Shown here one piece after another: positions 36,842 to 45,839 of a DNA stretch of 64,000 nucleotides. Source of the stretch: Pectobacterium betavasculorum (GTDB lineage: Bacteria; Pseudomonadota; Gammaproteobacteria; Enterobacterales; Enterobacteriaceae); the NCBI RefSeq assembly GCF_000749845.1, contig NZ_JQHM01000001.1, forward strand, positions 1,240,001 to 1,304,000. The letters are read 5' to 3'. How positions within the stretch are numbered: the first letter of the stretch is position 1; each line of letters begins with the position of its first letter. A model generated the notes under the pieces. It saw only the letters and a list, made by a program, of their open reading frames with translations. It had not been told where the DNA came from and searched no databases. A program made the position numbers and the translations under genes.

Positions 36842-37084
36842 GCTGCACTTCACAGCCCCCTTCTCTAGCCCAAAATGTGATAAACATCTCGTTATAGCGG
36901 TTAATCATCAATAGCAATTTTTATAACTATTTACATTCTAATCAATTATCGTTTTCGGGTAGAGCATCACTCCGATTCCTGTTAATGTTTGCCGTTCCGG
37001 GCTAAACCGGTTCGTTTTATAGGCTGTACGTCTTTGTCTCTGACGGACGTCTCACTACATGTCACCACGGTTTATTTGGCAATA
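36842..37084. other. Intergenic region before the DUF481 gene
   Basis: A+T-rich DNA with no recognised motif; it must carry the promoter of the DUF481 gene. Confidence 0.3.
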
Positions 37085-38125
37085 ATGACACTATCCAAAC
37101 ACGTAATCTCTTCCCTCAGCCTGGTCATCGCCCTCTCCGCTGGCATTACACAAAGCCGCGCTGACACCATTTGGCTGAACAATGGCGACAAGCTCACAGG
37201 GAAAATCACGCTGCTCGACAGCGGTAAACTCTTTATCGACACTGATTATGCAGGCTCCATTTCTGTAGACTGGGATAAGGTGAAAACCTTTGAAAGCGAT
37301 CATGGTCTGGTGATTCAAGGCGAACGCTACGAGAAAGGCGTACTGTATCCGGCGGTGAAGGCAGGTGAAAACCGCGCTATCGTCGCGAGCCCGTCGCTTG
37401 CTAACGAAGCAGCAGGTCCGCAAACATTGCCGCTTTCCGAAATCACCTCCATCGTGGCGCAGAAGCCGCTGGTAACCGATTTCGCCTGGAAAGGCAACAT
37501 TGATGCTGGCATGTCGCACAAGAAAAGTTCTACAGAAACCGACAACTACGATGTGACGCTGAACACCAAAGCGCGTCACGATACGTGGCGACACAACCTT
37601 GATGCCAGCTACCATTTGGCAAAAGAGGATAAAGTCGAGAGCACCAAGAATGCGGCTGGCGAATATGCGTTGGATAAATTCGTAGATGAACACTGGTTCT
37701 GGCAGGGTCGTTATCAGTACAAACGCGACTGGATCGAAAGCATCAAAATCAACCGCTCTTTCGGTCTTGGTCCCGGTTATCAGTTCTGGGATAACGATTT
37801 AGGCGCGTTCTCACTGACATCGCTGGTCAACTCCCAAACGTTTGTTTATCGCGATCAGGGAGAAGATAACTTCTACTCTGGCGGGATCAAATGGGCTTAT
37901 AACCGTTTTGTGTTCAGTAAATCGGTAGAAGCCTTCACCAACGGTGAACTGGGGCGTTCATTTGATGGTACTGCGCCAATCTACCTGAAAGCGGATGCTG
38001 GTTTGCGCTTCAAGCTGACCGACTGGTCTTCTATGACCATGAAAGTATCACGTACCCGTATCGACAGTAATCAAGGTAATGTTGACGACACGCTGTACAC
38101 CATGGGTGTTGGCGTAGGCTGGTAA
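37085..38125 (+). CDS. DUF481 family outer-membrane-type protein
   Basis: An exported protein of 346 residues. The signal peptide LSKHVISSLSLVIALSAGITQSRA is clear from ATG 37085; an open frame 32 codons longer upstream has no such signal. After it, DTIWLNNGDKLTGKITLLDSGKL resembles a small SH3-like barrel seen at the start of some DUF481 proteins. From about residue 140 the sequence alternates polar and hydrophobic residues with aromatic girdles, as in a beta-barrel: DAGMSHKKSSTETDNYDVTL through LYTMGVGVGW. E. coli YdiY is a shorter relative. No function is established. Confidence 0.8.
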   Translation: MTLSKHVISSLSLVIALSAGITQSRADTIWLNNGDKLTGKITLLDSGKLFIDTDYAGSISVDWDKVKTFESDHGLVIQGERYEKGVLYPAVKAGENRAIVASPSLANEAAGPQTLPLSEITSIVAQKPLVTDFAWKGNIDAGMSHKKSSTETDNYDVTLNTKARHDTWRHNLDASYHLAKEDKVESTKNAAGEYALDKFVDEHWFWQGRYQYKRDWIESIKINRSFGLGPGYQFWDNDLGAFSLTSLVNSQTFVYRDQGEDNFYSGGIKWAYNRFVFSKSVEAFTNGELGRSFDGTAPIYLKADAGLRFKLTDWSSMTMKVSRTRIDSNQGNVDDTLYTMGVGVGW

Positions 38126-38199
38126 TTCGGTCACGTCACATCGTCTCAAGGTGAACGGCGATATCGTCGCTCACCTCAAATATCACACCAACCTCGTCG

Positions 38200-38886
38200 T
38201 TATTGTCCGTTCCCTGCGGCCGAAGGACGCGGTTGTTGCAGGATACGCACCCGCTGCGCCAATTTGCTTACGCTATCATCTTCCGTACCGTGATTTTTCA
38301 GTTCTTGCTCCAGCGCAAACAGATATTGCGCATTGGTGCCGAGGGGACCGCTCGCGCGTGCAATCAACGGAGCAACGCTATGAATACAGGTATCATTTTC
38401 GTTCAATGGATGTTCCGGCTCGGAAACAAACACCAGCGCCGTCAGCGGTGTGCCGTTCTTGCGATGCAATTCGCACCAGAGCGGACGATAGCAGCCCGTC
38501 AGCATTTCACGCTTCCACAGCAGCTCTAAATCTTCACGCAATGAGGCTTCCGGCAGGCGAAAAGCTACCCCCGTCGTTTGACCACCGGGTTGCAGCGCCA
38601 GCATCCTCCCCGGCTGCGTTATTGTGCCGCGGCCAATAGTGAGGCGCAGACAAAAAGCTCGCTGCCACCCTGCTAGCGTTGCCAGACAGGTTTCTTCGGC
38701 ATCAAAAACCGGGTTCCACATGAGTGAACCGTAGCCAAATACCCAAACAGGACAGCTATTGGGTCGGAGCGCAAGCGTCCTATCCAGAGAATCAGCCCGC
38801 TGTTGCGGCGTGAGCAGTAAGGTTTCTTCAATACACCCAAAAGACGTTCTACAATCTGCTTTCTGCAAAAAATCGCGTGTTAACAC
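38200..38886 (-). CDS. chaC: Glutathione-specific gamma-glutamylcyclotransferase
   Basis: A ChaC-family enzyme of 228 residues that cleaves glutathione to 5-oxoproline and Cys-Gly. The substrate-binding motif is VWVFGYGSLMWNP, followed by AFCLRLTIGRGT and the catalytic glutamate region LLWKREMLTGCY. The start is GTG at 38886, aligning MLTRDFLQKADC with E. coli MITRDFLMNADC. In E. coli chaC follows chaA and chaB; here it is separated from chaA by about 1.6 kb and is on the opposite strand. Confidence 0.92.
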   Translation of the reverse strand: MLTRDFLQKADCRTSFGCIEETLLLTPQQRADSLDRTLALRPNSCPVWVFGYGSLMWNPVFDAEETCLATLAGWQRAFCLRLTIGRGTITQPGRMLALQPGGQTTGVAFRLPEASLREDLELLWKREMLTGCYRPLWCELHRKNGTPLTALVFVSEPEHPLNENDTCIHSVAPLIARASGPLGTNAQYLFALEQELKNHGTEDDSVSKLAQRVRILQQPRPSAAGNGQ

Positions 38887-39010
38887 TACTCACCACCCCC
38901 AACCCTACTCTTTTTCTACTCATCAGACCGGCTCTCGCCCTGCGTTTAAAAATCTAACTGCTTCATCTGCCTAATTTTACAACACCATAGAACCTGAGGT
39001 TATTCATTTA

Positions 39011-39122
39011 TATACTAAGTAATTCGAGTTTCAGGATAAAACGTTAACGTTTTGAACAACGCAAAGCGTTAGCCCACTAGGGCGAGGCATTCATAATGCC
39101 TTGTAACGCGGCAACGGGTATA
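39011..39122. repeat. ERIC-ended element with hairpin array, 112 bp
   Basis: Starts TATACTAAGTAATTCGAG and ends CGGGTATA like ERIC, but the ERIC core is absent. The inside is four consecutive palindromes: AAAACGTTAACGTTTT (39038-39053), AACGC-AAA-GCGTT (39058-39070), GCCC-ACTA-GGGC (39072-39083) and AGGCATT-CAT-AATGCCT (39085-39101). Confidence 0.7.
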
Positions 39123-39287
39123 TCAACTTAATCGGCAATTCATCGCAAGACTTGACGCGCTCCTGTTACAAACCTCATTTTTGTGACGCCAGGAGACTGC
39201 CGCAAGCCATTCGTTTAATGTAAAAGCGCTAGCAGCGTATTTATTTCGATGGAAATGTGTTTATTTCGAGAATAATAACAACAAAGA

Positions 39288-39316
39288 CACGAGATGATAA
39301 TAGTTATCATCTCGTG
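39288..39316. promoter_or_regulatory. 29-bp palindrome containing a Fur-like box
   Basis: Arms CACGAGATGATAA and TTATCATCTCGTG are perfect around TAG. Inside, TGATAAT-A-GTTATCA matches the 7-1-7 Fur box with one mismatch. It lies 47-75 bp upstream of the siderophore-interacting protein gene, consistent with iron repression. Confidence 0.75.
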
Positions 39317-39362
39317 TTACTATTATCCCTATACTGGAATTGACTATCCACGGAGATACTGA

Positions 39363-40166
39363 ATGGCAACGCCGCGTCAGCCTGTTTTAGTTCAGGTTAA
39401 ACAGATCCACGATATTTCCCCTCATTTACGCTGCATTACTTTTCATCATGACGCGTTGCGCGATTACCCAACCGAACGATATGGCGCACATATCAAACTC
39501 TTTCTGCCTCAGGTTGGACAGCAAAAACCGGTTCTACCTACCATCGGTGAGCGCGGCCCGATCTGGCCAGAAGGCGAAGCTCGCCCCATCGTTCGCACCT
39601 ACAGCGTTCGCGCATTGCGCCCTGAGGCTGCGGAGCTGGATATGGTTTTCGCGCTGCATGAACACGCCGGGCCTGCCGTCACCTTTGCCCGTCAAGCCAA
39701 GCCCGGCGACTGGGTTGGTCTTTCACGGCCCGGTGGCCCACTCCCGATGTTGCCTCCAGCAGCCGCTTATTATCTGGCGGCCGATCCGTCATCGCTTCCT
39801 GCGCTGATGGCACTGTTAGAGAATTTGCCAGATGACGCCCAAGGGCATGCCGTGATTCGCGTCGATAGTGAAGCGGATAAACTCAATCTCGCTAAACCCT
39901 CACAGCTTCAGTTGCATTGGATCATTGGCGGTACAGACGTTACCGACACACTACTACGCTATTATCAGGCACTCCCAGCGGCTGATAATGCATTTTACTG
40001 GCTAGCGGGTGAGGATCGCATCGTGGTTCAGCTTCGTCGCCATGTACGACGCGAACGCGGGTGTGAGCGAAATCAGATGTATGCAGTACCTTATTGGCGA
40101 GAAGGGTTAAATGAAGAGGATTATCACCACAAACGCCACGATATCATGGACAATCCTGAAGAATAA
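39363..40166 (+). CDS. Siderophore-interacting protein (ferric-siderophore reductase, SIP family)
   Basis: An FAD-containing reductase of 267 residues in the ViuB/YqjH family, releasing iron from ferric siderophores in the cytoplasm. The flavin motif is RTYSVRALRPEAAELDMVF, and FARQAKPGDWVGLSRPGG is the second conserved FAD loop. The C-terminal SIP domain includes YYLAADPSSLPALMALLE and FYWLAGEDRIVVQLRRHVRRERG. A Fur-like palindrome precedes it. No siderophore transport or synthesis genes are adjacent. Confidence 0.88.
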   Translation: MATPRQPVLVQVKQIHDISPHLRCITFHHDALRDYPTERYGAHIKLFLPQVGQQKPVLPTIGERGPIWPEGEARPIVRTYSVRALRPEAAELDMVFALHEHAGPAVTFARQAKPGDWVGLSRPGGPLPMLPPAAAYYLAADPSSLPALMALLENLPDDAQGHAVIRVDSEADKLNLAKPSQLQLHWIIGGTDVTDTLLRYYQALPAADNAFYWLAGEDRIVVQLRRHVRRERGCERNQMYAVPYWREGLNEEDYHHKRHDIMDNPEE

Positions 40167-40197
40167 CCCTAAAAAATACATTTGATATTATCATCAT

Positions 40198-40230
40198 AGG
40201 GAGAAGATATGCAGATTCTCCCCTTTCATT
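40198..40230 (+). terminator. Terminator after the siderophore-interacting protein gene
   Basis: GGGAGAA (40199-40205) pairs with TTCTCCC (40216-40222) around a 10-base loop and is followed by CTTTCATTT. Confidence 0.7.
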
Positions 40231-40422
40231 TAGATTTTAACTCAAAGCGTAAAAATCCGTAAAACTTCCCGCGTTCACACGACAATCTGTTATCATCTTG
40301 TTCGTTTTATTACGTTATAACTACTTTTTAGTAACCTTTTGCGGTTTATTATTGTTTTATGTCCATGAATAAATGGTTTTACGACCATCGCTAAATGGTT
40401 CTATGCTCTTAATAAATTGCTT

Positions 40423-40477
40423 TATGCCCTGAGTAATTCGAGTTGTTAGTGCGCTGGCTTGAAGTATGACGGGGATA
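40423..40477. repeat. Short deleted ERIC-like element, 55 bp
   Basis: Left end TGCCCTGAGTAATTCGAGTT and right end GGCTTGAAGTATGACGGGGA are joined with only about ten bases between, so it is an ERIC reduced to its ends. It lies about 40 bp upstream of chaA; the remainder of 40231-40517 is A+T-rich with no gene. Confidence 0.7.
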
Positions 40478-40517
40478 TTTTGCCGTATCATTCCTCTGGA
40501 TAAGGAGAACTCCCGCA

Positions 40518-41618
40518 ATGAAGTCTCATACTGAGGTGGTCAAAACTCGCCATCATGAATACTCACTCATTTTTCCTGTTATTGCGCTGGCCGTACTCTA
40601 CATGTGGAGCAATTCACAAGATTTTGTCGCTATTCTCGGCATCAACGCCCTTGCGCTAGCCGGGATACTTTTCAGCGCGTTTAGCGTGGTGCGTCACGCT
40701 GACGTGCTTGCACACCGCTTGGGTGAACCCTACGGTTCACTCATCCTCAGTCTATCTGTCGTCATTCTCGAAGTCAGCCTGATTTCAGCGCTGATGGCTA
40801 CCGGTGACGCAGGTCCAGACCTGATGCGCGACACGCTCTATTCCATTATCGTCATTGTCACTGGCGGCCTGGTAGGTTTCGCCCTCTTGCTCGGCGGTCG
40901 CAAGTTCGCCACGCAGTACGTCAACCTCAGTGGTATCAAGCAGTATCTGATGGCGATCTTCCCATTGGCCGTGATTGTGCTGGTTTTCCCCAGCGCTCTG
41001 CCCGAGGGTAATTTCAGCGTAACACAGTCGCTGATTGTGGCCGCCATCTCTGCAGCAATGTACGGCGTTTTTCTGTTGATTCAAACGCGTACGCACCAAA
41101 GCCTGTTTGTCTATGAACATGAAGACGAAGGTGACGGCGACGATCCGCACCATGGCAAACCGTCCGCACACAGTTCACTGTGGCATACTGGTTGGCTTCT
41201 GGTTCACTTGATTGCTGTTATTGCAGTAACCAAGATGAATTCCATGCCGCTGGAAACGCTGCTGACCGAAATGAACGCGCCGACACAATTTACGGGCTTC
41301 CTGGTCGCGCTGTTAATCCTCTCTCCCGAAGGATTGGGGGCGATTCGCGCTGTCCTGAAAAATCAGGTACAGCGTGCGATGAACCTGTTTTTCGGTTCCG
41401 TGTTAGCGACCATTTCCCTGACGGTTCCTACTGTCACGATCATCGCTATGATTACTGGCCGTTCGCTGAACTTCGGTTTGGATATGCCGCATATCGTTGT
41501 GATGCTGTCCGTGCTGGTGCTGTGCCACATTACGTTCTCCACGGGTAGAACCAACGTGTTGAGCGGCAGCGCACATCTGGCGCTTTTTGCCGCCTATTTG
41601 ATCACCATCACGCTGTAA
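40518..41618 (+). CDS. chaA: Sodium(calcium, potassium)/proton antiporter ChaA
   Basis: A CaCA-family exchanger of the inner membrane, 366 residues, the same length as E. coli ChaA. LGEPYGSLILSLSVVILEVSLISALM and LLILSPEGLGAIRAVLKNQVQRAMNL are the two alpha-repeats with ion-binding glutamates. An acidic/histidine loop YEHEDEGDGDDPHHGKPSAHSSLW lies between halves. It exports Na+, Ca2+ or K+ for protons, mostly at alkaline pH. Confidence 0.95.
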   Translation: MKSHTEVVKTRHHEYSLIFPVIALAVLYMWSNSQDFVAILGINALALAGILFSAFSVVRHADVLAHRLGEPYGSLILSLSVVILEVSLISALMATGDAGPDLMRDTLYSIIVIVTGGLVGFALLLGGRKFATQYVNLSGIKQYLMAIFPLAVIVLVFPSALPEGNFSVTQSLIVAAISAAMYGVFLLIQTRTHQSLFVYEHEDEGDGDDPHHGKPSAHSSLWHTGWLLVHLIAVIAVTKMNSMPLETLLTEMNAPTQFTGFLVALLILSPEGLGAIRAVLKNQVQRAMNLFFGSVLATISLTVPTVTIIAMITGRSLNFGLDMPHIVVMLSVLVLCHITFSTGRTNVLSGSAHLALFAAYLITITL

Positions 41619-41781
41619 CCCCTCTGCCGACGTGGTTTTCGCCGCGTCGGCCCTACCAAATCTCACTTCTCTTGATGTATATCTGGATCTTCTGAGCGCG
41701 TCCGGCGTATCGTAAGGCTGTCGTCGACGGACCGGCAGGCCCGCCATGTTGATTTACCTTCTTACTTTGGTTTCTGCTTAG

Positions 41782-43485
41782 ATGAAAACGCACGGAATTA
41801 ACGGTGTCAGGCCGTTCAGCGCGCTGATTGATGCGTGCTGGCGCGAAAAATATACGCTACAACGTTTTACCCACGACATTATCGCTGGCGTTACTGTCGG
41901 CATCATCGCCATACCGTTGGCGATGGCACTGGCGATTGCCAGCGGCGTTCCTCCGCAGTACGGGCTGTATACCTCGGCCATTGCTGGGATTATCATCGCC
42001 GTCAGCGGCGGTTCACGCTACAGCGTATCCGGCCCGACAGCCGCCTTCGTCGTTATTTTGTATCCGGTGTCGCAACAGTACGGGCTATCCGGCCTGCTGG
42101 TCGCCACCTTGCTTTCCGGTGTGTTTCTGCTGCTGATGGGCCTCTGCCGCTTCGGCCGTTTAATTGAATATATTCCGCTTTCCGTCACGCTGGGGTTTAC
42201 CTCCGGGATCGCCATTACCATCGGAACCATGCAAATCAAGGATTTCTTCGGCTTGCAGATGGCAGTCGTGCCCGAACATTACGTCGAGAAAGTGGCGGCG
42301 CTGGCACAGGCGCTACCGACTCTACATTTTGCCGATACGTTGATCGGCGCAACGACGCTACTGGTATTGATCGTCTGGCCCAGACTCGGTATCCGCCTGC
42401 CCGGCCACTTGCCTGCGCTGCTGGCAGGTGTCGCGGTGATGGGGGTCATGTCACTGCTGGGTGAAGATGTAGCCACAATCGGTTCCCGATTTAGCTATAT
42501 GCTGGCGGATGGTTCGCAAGGGCAAGGGATTCCGCCTATCCTGCCGCAGCTCATCCTACCGTGGGATATTCCGTCGCCGGAGGGGAAAACGATGACGCTG
42601 GATTGGCAAAGCATTTCCGCTCTGCTACCTGCGGCATTCTCGATGGCGATGCTGGGTGCGATTGAGTCGCTGCTGTGCGCCGTCGTACTCGATGGCATGA
42701 CGGGCAAAAAACACAACTCCAACGCAGAACTGATGGGACAAGGTTTCGGTAATATCATCGCGCCATTCTTTGGCGGCATTACCGCCACCGCCGCTATTGC
42801 CCGCTCTGCTGCCAACGTCCGCGCAGGCGCCAATTCGCCGATTTCGGCGGTGATTCATGCGCTACTGGTGATTTTGGCGCTGTTAATACTTGCTCCGTGG
42901 CTGTCTTATCTGCCGCTGGCAGCGATGGCTTCTCTGCTGCTGATTGTCGCCTGGAACATGAGCGAAGCACATAAGGTGGTGGATTTACTACGCCACGGGC
43001 CGAAAGACGACATTATCGTAATGCTACTCTGTATGTCATTGACCGTGCTGTTCGATATGGTAATCGCAATTACCGTGGGTATCGTGTTGGCGTCGTTGCT
43101 CTTCATGCGGCGTATTGCGCAGATGACCCGTCTGAGCGAACTGCCGGACACTAAAATACCGGATCATTTGGTATTGCGTGTTAACGGCCCGCTGTTTTTC
43201 GCCGCAGCGGAACGCATCTTCAATGACTTGACGGTGCGTAGCGAAGGCTACCAAAATATCATTTTGCAATGGGATGCCGTGCCGGTGCTGGATGCGGGCG
43301 GACTCAATGCATTCTTGCGCTTTAGCGAAACGTTGCCCGAAGGCAAACAGCTCATCATCACCGATATTCCCTTCCAGCCGTTAAAAACGCTGGCGCGGGC
43401 GAAGGTGCAACCGATTGAAGGGCGACTGAGCTTCTACGGTTCATTGGCACAGGCCATTGAGGCGACAGCGGTGCGCTCAGTGTAG
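41782..43485 (+). CDS. dauA: C4-dicarboxylate transporter DauA (SulP family)
   Basis: A SulP/SLC26 transporter of 567 residues. The membrane part (about residues 20-430) contains [24 protein letters not shown] and [20 protein letters not shown], and [27 protein letters not shown]-terminal STAS domain follows (about 455-560: [33 protein letters not shown]). It is closely similar to E. coli DauA (YchM), which takes up succinate and other dicarboxylates aerobically. The C4-dicarboxylate role is by homology. Confidence 0.92.
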   Translation: MKTHGINGVRPFSALIDACWREKYTLQRFTHDIIAGVTVGIIAIPLAMALAIASGVPPQYGLYTSAIAGIIIAVSGGSRYSVSGPTAAFVVILYPVSQQYGLSGLLVATLLSGVFLLLMGLCRFGRLIEYIPLSVTLGFTSGIAITIGTMQIKDFFGLQMAVVPEHYVEKVAALAQALPTLHFADTLIGATTLLVLIVWPRLGIRLPGHLPALLAGVAVMGVMSLLGEDVATIGSRFSYMLADGSQGQGIPPILPQLILPWDIPSPEGKTMTLDWQSISALLPAAFSMAMLGAIESLLCAVVLDGMTGKKHNSNAELMGQGFGNIIAPFFGGITATAAIARSAANVRAGANSPISAVIHALLVILALLILAPWLSYLPLAAMASLLLIVAWNMSEAHKVVDLLRHGPKDDIIVMLLCMSLTVLFDMVIAITVGIVLASLLFMRRIAQMTRLSELPDTKIPDHLVLRVNGPLFFAAAERIFNDLTVRSEGYQNIILQWDAVPVLDAGGLNAFLRFSETLPEGKQLIITDIPFQPLKTLARAKVQPIEGRLSFYGSLAQAIEATAVRSV

Positions 43486-43522
43486 CAGAAACGTAGTAGA
43501 GATAATTTGCAGGCCAGCTGTG

Positions 43523-43939
43523 CTAATGTTGTACGGCTGGCATTTTAAACCGGACGGACAAACGTTCATCCCTCAGCGTTAAATCCAGCACCTCGTCACA
43601 CTCGTTGCCGATGGCGTTCAATTGCTCGCTCGTTAGCGCATAAGGTAGTTGGATATCAAACGCCGTCAAACCTTGCTGACGTGCCAGCGTAATCAGCCTG
43701 ATGATGTTGGTTTCGTCACTCACCTGCGTAGAGAGCACCTGTAACGCCAGTACCTTCAGCTGCTCTTTCGGCGCACTCTGCCGAGCAGCAGCCATCTTGG
43801 TCACCATGCCAAAAATCGGCATCACACCGTACATTGCATCTACGAAACGCCAACGTTTGTTGCACAATGCCGCCAAATAATCCGTGTAGTCCAGACAGAG
43901 TGGTTCACTGGAACTTGTAGACTCAGGGGGGTTGTCCAT
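43523..43939 (-). CDS. Conserved-looking hypothetical protein
   Basis: I do not recognise this family. The product is a soluble, mixed alpha/beta-looking protein of 138 residues from ATG 43939 (AAGGGA just upstream; the frame is open 13 codons further). It has no signal peptide or membrane segment. Notable stretches are YLAALCNKRWRFVDAMYGVMPIFGMVTKMAAARQ in the N-terminal half and ALTSEQLNAIGNECDEVLDLTLRDERLSVRF at the end. It is divergent from folM and convergent with dauA. The codon use looks like its neighbours, supporting a real gene. Confidence 0.6.
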   Translation of the reverse strand: MDNPPESTSSSEPLCLDYTDYLAALCNKRWRFVDAMYGVMPIFGMVTKMAAARQSAPKEQLKVLALQVLSTQVSDETNIIRLITLARQQGLTAFDIQLPYALTSEQLNAIGNECDEVLDLTLRDERLSVRFKMPAVQH

Positions 43940-44074
43940 ATTCCCTTTTCTCCTCTTCGCCAGTGGCTTGCTGCACACTACCCTGACGGGTATAAAACCA
44001 TAACCTGCGTAATTATTTCAGGTATATTGTCACGGTTCGCCCCCTTTTGACTAGCGTGTTGAGGAAACCTAATT

Positions 44075-44797
44075 GTGACAATTTTTTCTTCTGCTCCCGT
44101 GTTAATTACCGGTGGCGCACGGCGTATTGGGCTGGCACTGGCTCGCTCATTTCTGGCTCGTCCGACTCCGGTTATTCTCAGCTATCGCACACCCTATCCC
44201 GAACTGGAGACGCTAGAGCAAGACGGCGCTGTTTGTCTGTCCGCCGACTTTTCCACCACGGAAAACATCTATGCATTTGCTGAGAAAATCCAATCACTCA
44301 CGCCGCGGTTACGTGCCATTATTCATAATGCCAGCAGTTGGAAGCCAGAAAGCCCCTCTACGCCGCCAGAACAGACGCTGGCCGCTATGCTGCAAATTCA
44401 TGTCTATACGCCCTATTTGCTTAATCAACTGCTTGAACCCTGCCTGCGTGGGCAAGGTATCGCGGGCGCGGATATTATTCATTTGACGGATTACGTGGTT
44501 GAAAAAGGCAGCGAGAAACACATCGCCTATGCCGCCAGCAAAGCAGCACTGGATAACATGACGCGCTCGTTTGCCCGCAAGCTGGCGCCGGAAGTGAAGG
44601 TCAACGCCATTGCTCCCAGTTTAATCCTGTTTAATGAACAGGACGACGAAGCATATCGTCAACAGGCGCTGGAAAAGTCATTGATGAAAGTCGCACCCGG
44701 CGAAGAGGAAATTGTCCAACTGGTGGACTACTTGCTCAACAGCCGCTATGTCACCGGGAAAACGCTGGGCGTTGATGGCGGACGCGCCTTGCGTTAA
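44075..44797 (+). CDS. folM: Dihydromonapterin reductase (dihydrofolate reductase isozyme)
   Basis: An SDR-fold reductase of 240 residues that makes tetrahydromonapterin and has weak dihydrofolate reductase activity. The nucleotide motif ITGGARRIGLALARSFL has the arginine typical of NADPH use. HNASSW replaces the usual NAG, and the catalytic segment is HLTDYVVEKGSEKHIAYAASKAALDNMTRSFARKLAP. The start is GTG 44075 with GAGG at 44061-44064. It is near-identical in layout to E. coli FolM and lies upstream of rstA as in relatives. Confidence 0.93.
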   Translation: MTIFSSAPVLITGGARRIGLALARSFLARPTPVILSYRTPYPELETLEQDGAVCLSADFSTTENIYAFAEKIQSLTPRLRAIIHNASSWKPESPSTPPEQTLAAMLQIHVYTPYLLNQLLEPCLRGQGIAGADIIHLTDYVVEKGSEKHIAYAASKAALDNMTRSFARKLAPEVKVNAIAPSLILFNEQDDEAYRQQALEKSLMKVAPGEEEIVQLVDYLLNSRYVTGKTLGVDGGRALR

Positions 44798-45004
44798 CAC
44801 TTCGCTCATCGAGATTGCCGACGCGATTACGTCTTTCCCTGCCCCTTACGCTGTCAGGCTTATATCAGGTAGGTTGCGTACATCAGTCCATCGGTATGCA
44901 GAGCAAACACTCGGTGGTTATATCGTCCCCTTTCTCGGTAAACGGGGAGAATGGATGTAATACCGCCTAAAAAGATACGCGCCACAGCTTATCTAATTTT
45001 CGGG

Positions 45005-45021
45005 TAAACAAATAGTTAACA
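45005..45021 (-). promoter_or_regulatory. Candidate PhoP box upstream of rstA
   Basis: On the minus strand TGTTAA-CTATT-TGTTTA fits the (T/G)GTTTA-N5-(T/G)GTTTA direct repeat with one mismatch. rstA is a PhoP target in E. coli. The rest of 44798-45101 shows no gene. Confidence 0.4.
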
Positions 45022-45101
45022 CCCATTTACGCTTCATTTCTCGTTTATCACCTATCATCAAGCTATGCTATGCGTAGTGAGATGGGGATGGCGTAAATAC
45101 C

Positions 45102-45839
45102 ATGCATAAGATTGTTTTTATAGAAGATGATACCGAGGTTGGAAAACTGATCGCTGCCTACCTCGGTAAACATGACATTGATGTTCAAGTTGAAGGACGA
45201 GGCGATCGGGCATTAGCCTTTATTGAACAGCAGCAGCCCGATCTTGTGTTGCTGGATATTATGCTGCCCGGCAAAGACGGGATGACCATCTGTCGAGAGT
45301 TGCGGCCACAGTACAGTGGACCGATTGTGCTGCTGACGTCGTTGGACAGCGACATGAATCATATTCTGTCGCTGGAAATGGGTGCTGATGATTACATTCT
45401 GAAAACCACGCCACCCGCAGTATTACTCGCCCGCCTGCGCCTCCATTTACGGCAATATGCTACTGCACCACAAACGGTGGCAGAAAATGCAGCGCCCGCC
45501 ACGTTGCAGGTGCATAAATCACTGCACTTCGGCCTGCTCTGCATCGACCCAGTCAATCGGGAAGTCACGTTAGGGCAAGAGCACATTGTTTTATCGACCG
45601 CGGATTTCGATCTCCTCTGGCAGTTGGCGACCCACGCTGGCCACATCATGGATCGGGATGCACTGCTGAAAAACCTGCGCGGCGTAACCTACGACGGCAT
45701 GGATCGCAGCATTGACGTCGCCATTTCTCGTCTGCGTAAAAAACTGTACGACAACCCGCTAGAGCCGTTCCGTATCAAAACGGTACGTAACAAAGGCTAT
45801 CTGTTTGCCCCCAATACCTGGGAGAGCATCACGCTATGA
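45102..45839 (+). CDS. rstA: Response regulator RstA
   Basis: An OmpR-type regulator of 245 residues. The receiver has Asp52 (LVLLDIMLPGKDGMTICREL) and Lys in YILKTTPP. The C-terminal winged helix spans about 150-240 with STADFDLLWQLATHAGHIMDRDALLKNLRG and the conserved IDVAISRLRKKL. It controls acid, stress and motility genes including asr in E. coli. Its stop overlaps the rstB start by 4 bp. Confidence 0.95.
   Translation: MHKIVFIEDDTEVGKLIAAYLGKHDIDVQVEGRGDRALAFIEQQQPDLVLLDIMLPGKDGMTICRELRPQYSGPIVLLTSLDSDMNHILSLEMGADDYILKTTPPAVLLARLRLHLRQYATAPQTVAENAAPATLQVHKSLHFGLLCIDPVNREVTLGQEHIVLSTADFDLLWQLATHAGHIMDRDALLKNLRGVTYDGMDRSIDVAISRLRKKLYDNPLEPFRIKTVRNKGYLFAPNTWESITL

Noticed and set aside
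36989-37084. 32-codon longer start for the DUF481 gene
   Set aside because: The shorter start gives a proper signal peptide; the extension has no hydrophobic leader or good ribosome site.
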